Below, piece by piece: positions 1 to 7,992 of a DNA stretch of 64,000 nt. A program made the translations under genes and the position numbers. The notes beneath the pieces are model-generated. The model had not been told where the DNA came from. It did not search any database and saw only the letters and a list, made by a program, of their open reading frames with translations. Each line of letters opens with the position of its first letter. The stretch's first letter is position 1. The DNA comes from CAVWGP01 sp963754645 (GTDB lineage: Bacteria > Pseudomonadota > Alphaproteobacteria > Bin65): assembly GCA_963754645.1 (NCBI GenBank), contig CAVWGP010000012.1, positions 806,001 through 870,000 of the forward strand, in the 5' to 3' direction.

Positions 1-264
1 GTCCAGGCCGACCTCTATCACATGGCGCGCATGGGCGAGAATCACGCCGCCGCGCTCATGGCGCTCGGCGCCAAGCTCGGCCATGTGCAATTCGCCGATG
101 CGCCCGAGCGGCACGAACCCGGCACCGGCACGCTCGATTTCGCCGCCCTCTTTGCCGCCGTCGAGGCCGCCGGATATAAGGGCTTCCTCGCCGCCGAATA
201 CAATCCGTCCAAGCCCACGGCCGAGACCCTGGGCTGGCTCGCGCAGCACAAGAAAGCGCAGTAG
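1..264 (+). CDS. Hydroxypyruvate isomerase-like TIM-barrel protein, C-terminal part (5' end outside window)
   Basis: The reading frame is open from base 1 and ends at TAG 262-264, so only the last 87 residues are visible. The segment has the pattern of the Hyi/AP-endonuclease-2 TIM-barrel family: a strand with HVQFAD followed by a PGTGTLDF stretch (the metal-site His and the product loop), then GFLAAEYNP near the end. Known family members interconvert hydroxypyruvate and tartronate semialdehyde or act as sugar epimerases; which one applies here cannot be decided from this fragment. It lies 36 bases upstream of an ABC uptake operon on the same strand, so the two may be co-transcribed. Confidence 0.8.
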   Translation, partial: VQADLYHMARMGENHAAALMALGAKLGHVQFADAPERHEPGTGTLDFAALFAAVEAAGYKGFLAAEYNPSKPTAETLGWLAQHKKAQ

Positions 265-300
265 AATGGACCGCAAGAAACGTCCGGGAGGCTCATCGTC

Positions 301-1962
301 ATGAAACGCTCGCTCGCCATCGCCACGCTCGCCTTTGCCTTGGCCGCCGCCGGTCCCGCGGCCGGCCAGCAACGCGACACGCTCACCATCGGCATGTCGC
401 AATATCCCGCGACCCTGCATCCGCTGATCGAATTGATGGCGGCCAAGGCCTATGTCCTCTACATGGCCGGGCGCCCGCTTACGGCCTTTGACAAGGAATG
501 GAAGCTCGTCTGCATGGTGTGCACCGAGCTGCCGACGATCGAGAACGGCCGCGCCCGGATCGTCGACATCCCCGGCGGCAAGAAGGGCATGGAACTCACC
601 GTCGCGCTGCATCCCAAGGCGGCCTGGGGCGACGGCAAGCCGGTGACGACGCGCGACGTGATCTTCACCTGGGAAGTCGGCAAGCACGCCAAGAGCGGCG
701 TCGCCGAGGCCGATATTTTCCACCGCATGCTCAAGATCGACGCCAAGGACGAGAAAACCTTCACCGTCGTCTTCGACCGCGTCCACTTCCTCTACAACGA
801 CCTTTCGATGTTCCGCCTGCTGCCCGAGCATCTCGAGCGCAAGGTGTTCGAGGCCGATCCGGTCGAATACAAGAACCGCACCACCTTCGACTCCGATCCG
901 ACCAACAAGGGCCTGCATTTCGGACCCTACCGGGTGACCGAAGTGGTCAAAAATTCGCACATCGCCTTCGAGAAGAATCCGACCTGGTTCGGCAAGGAGC
1001 CTTACTTCAAGCGCGTCGTCATCCGCGTGGTGACGAATATCTCGGCGCTCGAAGCCAATATGCTGTCGGGCGACGTGGATTACATTTCGGGCGAGCTCGG
1101 CCTCACCATCGAGCAGGTCATCGCGCTCGAGGAAAAGCACAAGGACAAGTACAATTTCTTCTACAAGCCGGGGCTGACCTACGAGCACCTCAACGCCAAT
1201 CTCGATCACCCGGTGCTCAAGGACAAGAACGTCCGCAAGGCGCTGCTCCACGCCATCGACCGCCAGGCGATCGTGCAGCAGCTCTTCCAGGGCAAGCAGC
1301 CGGTCGCCCATTCGAGCATCAATCCGCTCGATTGGATGGCGGCGCCCGATCTGCTGAAATACGCCTTCGACCCGGCGAAATCCCGGCAAATGCTCGACGC
1401 CGCCGGCTGGAAGGTCGGCGCCGATCTCATCCGCCGCAACGCCGCCGGCGAGCAACTCTCGTTCGCGCTGATGACGACGGCGGGCAATCGCAGCCGCGAG
1501 CTGGTGCAGCAGGTGCTGCAGAGCCAGTGGAAGCAGGTCGGCGCCAATGTGCAGATCAAGAACGAGCCGGCGCGGGTTTTCTTCGGCACCACGGTGCGCG
1601 AGCGCAAGTTCGACGGCATCGCCATGTTCGCCTGGATCAGCGCGCCCGAAAGCGTGCCGCGCACCACGCTGTTCTCGACCATGATCCCGACCAAGGAGAA
1701 CAATTTCGCCGGGCAGAACATCACCGGGTTCAAGCATCCCGAGATGGACAAGCTGATCGAGGCGATCGAGGTCGAGCTCGACCGCGAGAAGCGCCGCGCC
1801 CTGTGGCACAAGCTGCAGCAGCTCTACGCCGAGGAGCTGCCGGCCCTGCCGCTGTTCTTCCGCGCCGAGCCCTATGTGTTTCCGAAATGGCTTGAAGGCG
1901 TCGAGCCGACCGGGCACCAATTCTACTCCACGTTGTGGATCGAGCATTGGCGGGCGAAGTAG
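301..1962 (+). CDS. ABC transporter substrate-binding protein, family 5 (peptide/opine/nickel type)
   Basis: A 553-residue periplasmic binding protein. Residues 1-22 form a signal peptide (Lys-Arg, then a Leu/Ala-rich core ending in AGPAAG). The mature part has the SBP family 5 pattern: TLTIGMSQYPATLHP at the start, a domain opening with AWGDGKPVTTRDVIFTW, and a C-terminal half with the VRKALLHAIDR signature of dipeptide-binding proteins. It would capture a substrate, probably a peptide or similar solute, for the two permeases encoded directly downstream (33 bases after its stop). The start ATG follows a GGGAGG-type ribosome site at about 286-292. No ATPase gene follows, so the energising subunit must be elsewhere. 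Confidence 0.92.
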   Translation: MKRSLAIATLAFALAAAGPAAGQQRDTLTIGMSQYPATLHPLIELMAAKAYVLYMAGRPLTAFDKEWKLVCMVCTELPTIENGRARIVDIPGGKKGMELTVALHPKAAWGDGKPVTTRDVIFTWEVGKHAKSGVAEADIFHRMLKIDAKDEKTFTVVFDRVHFLYNDLSMFRLLPEHLERKVFEADPVEYKNRTTFDSDPTNKGLHFGPYRVTEVVKNSHIAFEKNPTWFGKEPYFKRVVIRVVTNISALEANMLSGDVDYISGELGLTIEQVIALEEKHKDKYNFFYKPGLTYEHLNANLDHPVLKDKNVRKALLHAIDRQAIVQQLFQGKQPVAHSSINPLDWMAAPDLLKYAFDPAKSRQMLDAAGWKVGADLIRRNAAGEQLSFALMTTAGNRSRELVQQVLQSQWKQVGANVQIKNEPARVFFGTTVRERKFDGIAMFAWISAPESVPRTTLFSTMIPTKENNFAGQNITGFKHPEMDKLIEAIEVELDREKRRALWHKLQQLYAEELPALPLFFRAEPYVFPKWLEGVEPTGHQFYSTLWIEHWRAK

Positions 1963-1995
1963 CGGCGCGCTCGTCCTAACCGCCCGCGCGGCGCC

Positions 1996-2950
1996 GTGCT
2001 GCGCTTCATCGCCCGGCGGCTGGTTCATTCGGCGGTCGTGCTGGCCGTCATGTCGGTCGTCGTCTACGGCCTGATCGGCCTGATGCCGGGCGATCCGATC
2101 GATCTGTTGATCGGCTCGAACCCGAACATCACGCCCGCCGACATGGAGCGGCTGCGCGCCGCCTACGGGCTCGACGTGCCGCTCTGGCAGCGTTACCTCA
2201 CCTGGGCCGGCTCGGCGCTGGGCGGCGATTTCGGCTATTCGCGCACCCATGCCGAGCCGACGCTCGCGGTGATGGGGCCGCTACCTCTGGCGCAGCCTGC
2301 TGCTGATGGGGCTGAGCTTCGTCCTCTCGGTCGCGATCGCCATACCGATGGGCTTGCTGGCCGCGAGCCGGCCGGGCGCGCTGCGCGATTTCTCCGTCAA
2401 TTTCCTGTGCTTCGCCGGCCGCTCGATCCCGTCCTTCTGGCTGGCGCTGATGCTGATCCTCTTGTTCGCCGTGTCGTGGCGCTGGCTGCCGGCGGGCGGC
2501 ATCGAGACCGTGGGGCGCAGCGGCTTTTGGGACAAGGCGCGGCACCTCATCCTGCCGGTCTCGTGCCTGACCTTCATCAATCTCGCTTTGGTCGCGCGCC
2601 TGATGCGTTCGGAAATGATCGGCGCCATGCGCCAGGATTTCGTGCGCACCGCGCGCGCCAAGGGCTTGAGCATGCGCCGCGTCATGACCGGCCACGCGCT
2701 GCGCAACGCCATGATCCCGGTGGTGACGGTCATCGCCCTCGAATTCGGCGGCTTGTTCTCGGGCGCGCTAATCACCGAAACCGTCTTCGCCTATCCCGGC
2801 CTCGGCAAGATGATTTACGAGGCGATTCTCGGCAACGACTACAATCTCGCGCTCGTCGGCCTCTTGTTCGCGACGCTGGTTACGCTCGTGGCGAATCTCG
2901 GCGCCGATGTGGCCTACGCCGTGCTCGATCCGCGGATCAGCTACAAATGA
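1996..2950 (+). CDS. ABC transporter permease, DppB type (frame broken near 2274)
   Basis: Inner-membrane permease of a peptide-type ABC importer. It starts at GTG 1996 with MLRFIARRLVHSAVVLAV, the usual DppB opening, followed by the PGDP motif and a periplasmic loop. The frame then breaks: codons to about 2273 are in frame 1 and from about 2278 in frame 2, where RSLLLMGLSFVLSVAIAIP resumes the transmembrane pattern. Removing one G from the GGGG at 2274-2277 restores a continuous 317-residue protein, the normal length for the family. The EAA loop (RTARAKGLSMRRVM, encoded near 2650-2690), which docks on the ATPase, is intact. The stop overlaps the next start by four bases (ATGA). A sequencing error is more likely than real inactivation. 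Confidence 0.85.
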
Positions 2951-3888
2951 ACGCCGAGGCCGCGACCGTGCCGGCGGTGGAAACCGCGGCGCACCCCGCG
3001 TCGACGCGGCATCGCCGGCTGCGGCGCTTCCTCGCCAACCGCCCGGCGGTGCTGAGCGGCATCATCCTCGCCATTCTCGCCATCGGCGCGCTCGGCGCGC
3101 CCTTGATCGAGCGCTGGCTCGGCCTCGACAACACCGTCACGAATCTGTTCAACCGCTTCCAGCCGCCCTCGGCCATGCACTGGCTCGGCACCGACGAGGC
3201 CGGGCGCGACATGCTGCTGCGCCTCCTCTATGGCGGGCGCGTTTCGCTTATCGTCGGGCTCACCGCCGCGCTCGCCTCGGCCCTCATCGGAACGACGATC
3301 GGCATCCTCGCCGGCTATTACGGCGGCCGGCTCGACGCGCTGCTGATGCGCGTCACCGACGGCGTGATATCGCTGCCGATCCTGCCGCTCCTCATCGTGC
3401 TCGCCGCCATCGATCTCAACAAGCTCGGCCTGTCGCGCGAACTGGTGCAGAGCGAATTGATCAGCCTCTACCGCATCGTCGTCATCATCAGCCTGGTGAG
3501 CTGGACGACGGTGGCGCGCCTCGTGCACGGCGCCACGCTCTCGATGCGCACGCGCGAATTCGTGCGTGCCGCCGTCGCCATGGGCGCCAACAACCGGCGC
3601 ATCATGCTGGTGCATATCCTGCCCAACGTGATCGGCCCCGCCATCGTCGCGACGACGCTGTCGGTGGGATCGATCGTGCTGCTCGAATCGGTGCTCAGCT
3701 TCCTCGGTTTGGGCGTGCAGCCGCCAATCCCGTCCTGGGGCAACATGCTGTCGAACGCGCAAGAGCTGCTCACCCAGGCGCCGCAGCTCGTCGTCTATCC
3801 CGGCCTCGCCATCATGGTCACGGTCATCGCCTTCAATTTCTTCGGCGACGGCCTCCAGGAAGCGCTCGATCCCAGGGGGGCGAAGTGA
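2947..3888 (+). CDS. ABC transporter permease, DppC type
   Basis: A 313-residue second permease of the peptide-type importer. After a cytoplasmic N-terminus it has a first membrane helix (about residues 37-58), the periplasmic segment with HWLGTDEAGRDML that marks DppC-type proteins, and five further hydrophobic helices. The EAA loop reads FVRAAVAMGANNRRIML. The C-terminus carries the family pattern ESVLSFLGLGVQPPIPSWG. The ATG overlaps the dppB stop (ATGA), indicating translational coupling. The operon stops here: the usual DppD and DppF ATPases are absent and the next genes are on the other strand. Confidence 0.93.
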   Translation: MNAEAATVPAVETAAHPASTRHRRLRRFLANRPAVLSGIILAILAIGALGAPLIERWLGLDNTVTNLFNRFQPPSAMHWLGTDEAGRDMLLRLLYGGRVSLIVGLTAALASALIGTTIGILAGYYGGRLDALLMRVTDGVISLPILPLLIVLAAIDLNKLGLSRELVQSELISLYRIVVIISLVSWTTVARLVHGATLSMRTREFVRAAVAMGANNRRIMLVHILPNVIGPAIVATTLSVGSIVLLESVLSFLGLGVQPPIPSWGNMLSNAQELLTQAPQLVVYPGLAIMVTVIAFNFFGDGLQEALDPRGAK

Positions 3889-3911
3889 GTTCGCGCGGCG
3901 ATCGGCGGGCG

Positions 3912-4289
3912 CTAAACTCGGACGATTGAAATTCCGTAAGGATCGAAGCGGTTGTCGCGCGTCACAAGCGACAGTCCTTCGAATTGAGCCTGGGCAATCA
4001 GCATTCGGTCGAACGGATCGCGATGATGATGCGGTAACGCGCCAAGGGCGTCCGCGTGGTCCGCGAGTACAGGCAAAATGGTCAACGGCTCGGAACTCAG
4101 TATCGCGCGAAAATTCTCCGGCACCGTCAGCTTGCCGATCGACTGTTTGATCCGAATTTCCCAAAGCGAGGCAACGCTGACGATTTTTTCGTGTTGCGGC
4201 GAGCGCAAAGTCCGGTCGGCCGCCGCCGAATGCTGCGGCGCGCCCAGTAGCCACCAAAGCAGGACGTGCGTGTCGATTAACAATTGCAT
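3912..4289 (-). CDS. vapC: PIN-domain ribonuclease toxin, VapC type
   Basis: A 125-residue PIN-domain protein. The start at 4289 gives MQLLIDTHVLLWWL, a standard PIN opening. The acidic residues that bind metal in this family are visible: Asp6, Glu44 (SLWEI), Asp94 (DPFDRML) and Asp112 (TRDNRF). Family members cleave RNA, often tRNA or rRNA, when freed from their antitoxin. The start codon shares one base with the stop of the antitoxin gene (TGATG), so the two are translationally coupled. The longer reading frame upstream of this ATG lies inside the antitoxin gene and was not used. Confidence 0.93.
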   Translation of the reverse strand: MQLLIDTHVLLWWLLGAPQHSAAADRTLRSPQHEKIVSVASLWEIRIKQSIGKLTVPENFRAILSSEPLTILPVLADHADALGALPHHHRDPFDRMLIAQAQFEGLSLVTRDNRFDPYGISIVRV

Positions 4290-4525
4290 CAGTCGATCAT
4301 TCCGAACGCTCGCGCCAGGTCGTCCGGCCATTCGTCGAAATCCGGTGCGATCCAAATTTTGCCCTTCATCGAACCGGGCTTCCATTCCTTGCGCGGCGCG
4401 GCGTAAAGCACCAGCTTCGCGATCGGCTTGCCGTTGCGGCCGATGATGACTTCCTCGCCGGCCTCGACCTGGGCGAGCAATTTCGAAAGCTGGGCTTTCG
4501 CGGCGGTTACGGTGTGAATGGCCAT
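4289..4525 (-). CDS. vapB: Antitoxin of the Phd/YefM family (VapB partner)
   Basis: A 78-residue protein with the Phd/YefM pattern: HTVTAAKAQLSKLLAQVEAGEEVIIGRNGKPIAKL, i.e. a short beta strand, a helix that dimerises, and the GKPIAKLV strand of the DNA-binding fold. The C-terminal half (EWKPGSMKGKIWIAPDFDEW) is the usual toxin-binding tail that lies over the PIN active site. Family members neutralise the toxin and repress their own operon together with it. The start at 4525 is chosen because the match to the family begins there. Immediately upstream on this strand is a region with a large inverted repeat (4693-4742). Confidence 0.92.
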   Translation of the reverse strand: MAIHTVTAAKAQLSKLLAQVEAGEEVIIGRNGKPIAKLVLYAAPRKEWKPGSMKGKIWIAPDFDEWPDDLARAFGMID

Positions 4526-4872
4526 CGCTTCGGCTCCTTCCGGCAGGCAAAGTCGAAATATAGGCTGGTCTGGTCTGGTCTGCAAGACACCGAAAATCCA
4601 GTATGCGATCAAAATGTTGAAATTGCTAAATAAAAATACGAAACCGGCGGCACTTGGCCACAGCCATCGACGGGACGATGCGCACATCGTTTCAAGATGC
4701 TCAACATGCTCAAGCCGAACCTTGAGCATCTTGAGCATCTTGGCCAAAATTGGCGGCCAAGCCTACTATATACAGTGGGCGTTATTGCTCTATCCGCGAT
4801 ATGCTGTGTCAGCGCCGGTTCTTGTGCTCAAACATGAGCATCTTGAGCATCTTCGGGAATCATTGGTTTTTT
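4526..4872. repeat. Intergenic region with a 22-bp inverted repeat built from 9-bp units
   Basis: This 347-base gap between vapB and the M20 gene contains no convincing gene. Bases 4693-4714 and 4721-4742 are inverted copies that pair over 22 positions with one mismatch around a 6-base loop (CCGAAC). Each arm consists of two 9-bp units, GAGCATCTT on one side (4724-4732 and 4733-4741) and AAGATGCTC / AACATGCTC on the other (4694-4702, 4703-4711). Two further tandem GAGCATCTT units lie at 4836-4853. The stretch is richer in A and T than its surroundings. It could be an operator region for vapBC, a transcript end for the M20 gene (no T-run is seen), or a dispersed element. A CTGGT triplication sits at 4565-4579. 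Confidence 0.7.
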
Positions 4873-6039
4873 TCACCGCGGCAGCGTCGTCTCCACCAGC
4901 TTGGCCCAGTAGCTGGCGCCGATCGGCAGGATTTCGTCGTTGAAGTCGTAATGCGGGTTGTGCAGCAGGCAGCCGCCTTCGGCGCCGCCATTGCCGATCC
5001 AGATGTAGCAGCCGGGCTTTTCCTTGAGCATCCAGGCGAAATCCTCGGACCCCATGCTGGGCGGATGATCGCGCACGACATTGGGCTCGCCGAAGACGGT
5101 GCCGGCGACGCGCGCGCACAGCTCGGTTTCGGCCGCGGTGTTGACGGTCGGCGGATAGCGCTTCTCGTAGCGCACCGTGGCGGTGCATTGATGCGCCTGG
5201 CAGATGCCGCCGACGATGCGCTTCATGGCGGGCTCGATGCCGTCATGGATCGCGGGCTTGAAGGCCCGGCAGGTGCCGCGCAGCACGACCGAGTCGGGCA
5301 CCACGTTCCACGTATCGCCGCCATGCATTTGCGTGACGCTGACCACGACGGCCTCGAGCGGGTCCGTCGTGCGGCTGGCGATGGTTTGCAGGGCGAGGAT
5401 GATCTCGGCCGCCACCGGCACCGGATCAATGCCGAGATGGGGCATGGCGCCGTGCGTGCCCTTGCCCTGGATCGTGATTTCGAAAATATCGAACGCCGCC
5501 ATGGTCGGGCCCGAGCGCACCGAGACCTGGCCGGGCGGCAGGCCGGGCCAATTGTGCATGCCGAACACCGACTCGACCGGAAATTTCTTGAACAGGCCTT
5601 CCTCGACCATGACCCGCGCGCCGCCCTCGTTTTCCTCGGCGGGCTGGAAAATGAAATGCACCGTGCCGTCGAAATTCTTGGTTTCGGCGAGATATTTCGC
5701 GGCGCCGAGCAGCATGGTCGTGTGGCCGTCATGGCCGCAGGCGTGCATCTTGCCCTGATGGGTCGAGCAATGCTGGAAGCCGTTAAGCTCCTGCATGTGC
5801 AGCGCGTCCATGTCGGCGCGCAGCGCGATGGCGCGCTTGCCGTTGCCGGCCTTGAGCGTGCCGACGACGCCGGTCTTGGCCATGCCGGTTTCGATCGCGA
5901 TGCCGAAGCTCTTGAGCTTTTCGGCGACGACGGCCGCCGTGCGGCGCTCTTCGAACGCGGTTTCCGGATGCGCATGGATGTCGCGGCGCCACGCGGTCAT
6001 GTCGTCATGGAATTCGGCGATGCGATTGATGATCGGCAT
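4873..6039 (-). CDS. M20 family amidohydrolase (hippurate / N-acyl-amino acid hydrolase type)
   Basis: A 388-residue metallopeptidase-fold hydrolase. Visible metal-site and family motifs, in order: HAHPE near residue 23, ALRADMDAL, the HACGHDGHT metal-binding segment, FQPAEENEGGA with the catalytic and metal-binding glutamates, a GTHGAMPH lid-domain segment and a C-terminal GSEDFAWML. Members release acyl groups from N-acyl amino acids, hippurate or related amides in the cytoplasm; the exact substrate is not visible. The ATG at 6039 is preferred because the family begins at this point and a GGGGGA ribosome site lies just upstream; a longer frame reading to 6144 would add an arginine-rich extension without support. 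It is divergent from the multicopper oxidase gene. Confidence 0.9.
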   Translation of the reverse strand: MPIINRIAEFHDDMTAWRRDIHAHPETAFEERRTAAVVAEKLKSFGIAIETGMAKTGVVGTLKAGNGKRAIALRADMDALHMQELNGFQHCSTHQGKMHACGHDGHTTMLLGAAKYLAETKNFDGTVHFIFQPAEENEGGARVMVEEGLFKKFPVESVFGMHNWPGLPPGQVSVRSGPTMAAFDIFEITIQGKGTHGAMPHLGIDPVPVAAEIILALQTIASRTTDPLEAVVVSVTQMHGGDTWNVVPDSVVLRGTCRAFKPAIHDGIEPAMKRIVGGICQAHQCTATVRYEKRYPPTVNTAAETELCARVAGTVFGEPNVVRDHPPSMGSEDFAWMLKEKPGCYIWIGNGGAEGGCLLHNPHYDFNDEILPIGASYWAKLVETTLPR

Positions 6040-6183
6040 GGGTCCCCCGTTTTTCCAATCTGCTGCGTGCCAGCCTAGCAGGCGCCGCCGCCAGCGAAAA
6101 GCGCGCCGGGCGCGACGAGGGGCCGCTTGACCTCGGCGCGGCAATCGCCACTTTTACGACACGAACCGCCGCTAAGGAGCGCC

Positions 6184-7638
6184 ATGTCCGCGCCGACCCT
6201 GTCTCGCCGCCAAGTTCTCGCCGGTTCCGCCGCCGCGGCGGCCTTGGCGCTGTTCGAGGCCATACCCGCCCTGGCCCAAGACGGCACGCGGCGCTATTCG
6301 CTGACGGCCAAGGCGGGCCGCGCCTTGCTGCGCGGCAAGGGACGCACGGCGACGGCGATCTGGGGCTATGACGGATCGACGCCCGGCCCGGTGCTGCGCG
6401 TCAAGCAGGGCGAGACGCTGGAAGTCGTATTCAAAAACCAGCTCAAGGACGACATGACGATCCACTGGCACGGCATGCGCCTGCCCAATGCCATGGACGG
6501 CGTGCCGCATCTCACGCAAAAGCCGGTCAAGCGCGGCCAGAGCTTCACCTATCGCTTCCCGGTGCCGGACGCCGGCACCTATCTCTATCATCCGCATGGC
6601 AAGACATCGGAGCAACTCGGCCGCGGCCTTTACGGCGCGCTCATCGTCGAGGAACGCAACCCGCCCCAGGCCGACCGCGATCTGGTCCGGGTGCTGACCG
6701 ATTGGAAGCTCGCGACGGATGGCCGCATCGACGGGAATTTCGACGACGCCCAGGCGCGTTCGCACGAAGGCCGCATCGGCAACGTCGTCACCATCAATGG
6801 CGGCCCCGCCACGACGGAGAGCGTGCGCGGCGGCGAGCGTCTTCGCCTGCGCCTCGTCAACGTCGCCAATGCGCGGATATTCCATTTGGGCTTCGAAGCG
6901 ATCGACGCGCTGCTCATCGCGCTCGACGGCCAGCCGGTAACGCCGCGTCGCCTAGGCAAGGAGCGCCTTGCCATCGGCCCCGGCATGCGCGCCGATTTTA
7001 TGATCGACGCGCCGGCCGAGCCGGGCAAGGAATTCACGCTGGTCGATCACAATCCGGCAAAGGATCCGGTCGATCTGCTGAAGTTCGCCGCCGATGGCCA
7101 AGCGCCGTTGCGCCGCGAACCGTTGCCGGCGCCGGCGCGGCTCGCCGAAAATCCGATCCCGCGGCCCGCCCGCGCCGGCGCGCAGCGCCACGAGATCGCT
7201 TTTGCCGGCGGCGCCGCGCCCGGCCACCACGGTCCGAACATGGGCGCGCCGCCGCCGCGCAACCGGCGCGCGGCGCGGAGAAAACCCGATCCGCAACCGG
7301 TCTGGACGCTCAACGGCCAAGCCATGATGAAACACGCCGCCGGCCCCGGCGGCATGAAGCCGCTGCTCACCTTGAAGCTCGGCCAAAGCCATATCCTGAC
7401 GTTCAAGAACAACACGATGTTCGATCACCCGATGCATCTGCACGGCTACGTCTTCGACGTGCTGTCGCGCAACGGCAAGCCGCTGCCCGAGCCGCTGCTG
7501 ACCGACACGATCCTGATGTCGCAGCAGGAAACCGTGGAAATCGCCTTTATCGCCGACAATCCCGGCGATTGGATGATCCACTGCCACATCCTCGAGCATG
7601 CCGATGCCGGCATGGGCGCCGTCATCCGCGTGGCGTAG
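6184..7638 (+). CDS. Multicopper oxidase, Tat-exported
   Basis: A 484-residue copper oxidase. The N-terminus has a twin-arginine signal (SRRQVLAG followed by an Ala-rich core, cleavage near ALAQ), so it is exported folded. Copper ligands are visible in the usual four clusters: HWHG, HPHG, HPMHLHG and HCHILEH, giving one type 1 site and a trinuclear type 2/3 site. It should oxidise a small substrate or Cu(I) and reduce oxygen to water; CopA/CueO-like copper tolerance is plausible but not proven. A loop near residues 330-375 is rich in Pro, His and Arg. An AAGGAG ribosome site at 6174-6179 fixes the ATG. The gene stops about 40 bases before the B12 leader. Confidence 0.93.
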   Translation: MSAPTLSRRQVLAGSAAAAALALFEAIPALAQDGTRRYSLTAKAGRALLRGKGRTATAIWGYDGSTPGPVLRVKQGETLEVVFKNQLKDDMTIHWHGMRLPNAMDGVPHLTQKPVKRGQSFTYRFPVPDAGTYLYHPHGKTSEQLGRGLYGALIVEERNPPQADRDLVRVLTDWKLATDGRIDGNFDDAQARSHEGRIGNVVTINGGPATTESVRGGERLRLRLVNVANARIFHLGFEAIDALLIALDGQPVTPRRLGKERLAIGPGMRADFMIDAPAEPGKEFTLVDHNPAKDPVDLLKFAADGQAPLRREPLPAPARLAENPIPRPARAGAQRHEIAFAGGAAPGHHGPNMGAPPPRNRRAARRKPDPQPVWTLNGQAMMKHAAGPGGMKPLLTLKLGQSHILTFKNNTMFDHPMHLHGYVFDVLSRNGKPLPEPLLTDTILMSQQETVEIAFIADNPGDWMIHCHILEHADAGMGAVIRVA

Positions 7639-7677
7639 ACGCGGCTTGACATTGGGCGCCGCGCGGCGCTGATACTC

Positions 7678-7890
7678 GGTATCCGTTCCGGTTCCCCAAG
7701 CGCGGCACTTGCCGTGCCGGGATCAAAAGGGAATGCGGTGCGGAACTGGCGCGATGCGCCGGTTCCAATGCCGCGGCTGCCCCCGCAACTGTAAGCGGCG
7801 AGCATCGGCCTGACAACGTCACTGGGCGCGCCCCGCGCCTGGGAAGACAAGGCCCTTGCACCGACCCGCGAGCCAGGAGACCTGCCGGTT
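7678..7890 (+). promoter_or_regulatory. Cobalamin riboswitch (B12 aptamer)
   Basis: The leader has the conserved elements of the cobalamin aptamer in order: an AAAAGGGAATGCGGTG stretch (7725-7740), the core GGCTGCCCCCGCAACTGTAAGCGG with its flanks (about 7775-7800), a CACTGGG...CTGGGAAG arm (about 7820-7848), and the B12 box AGCCAGGAGACCTGCC at 7871-7886. Such RNAs bind adenosylcobalamin or another cobalamin and shut down the gene below. The downstream gene is a TonB-dependent outer-membrane receptor, as expected for a B12-repressed uptake operon. It is followed by a likely expression platform up to the btuB start. Confidence 0.95.
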
Positions 7891-7893
7891 TGG

Positions 7894-7992
7894 ACCGTCA
7901 CCTATCTGCCGGGCGGGGTGGCTCGGCGGCCGGACCTTCGCGGTATTCCGCAACGGTGACGAATTCTCAAACCGTCACCCCGGGGAACTGCG
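7894..7992 (+). promoter_or_regulatory. Probable riboswitch expression platform with two competing pairings
   Basis: CGTCACC occurs twice (7896-7902 and 7973-7979) and its complement GGTGACG once between them (7955-7961). The middle arm can therefore pair with either copy but not both. The second pairing forms a hairpin with an 11-base loop that ends directly before a GGGGA ribosome site (7982-7986) and ATG 7993. This is the arrangement expected of a switch acting on translation initiation. The sequence features are seen directly; their role as the switching element is inferred. Confidence 0.55.

Noticed and set aside
2274..2280. Programmed frameshifting in dppB
   Set aside because: No slippery heptamer with a downstream pseudoknot is evident, and the same +1 pattern appears in eight unrelated genes.
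4693..4853. A CRISPR array from the regular 9-bp units
   Set aside because: Units are too short, lie in tandem without spacers and no cas gene is present.
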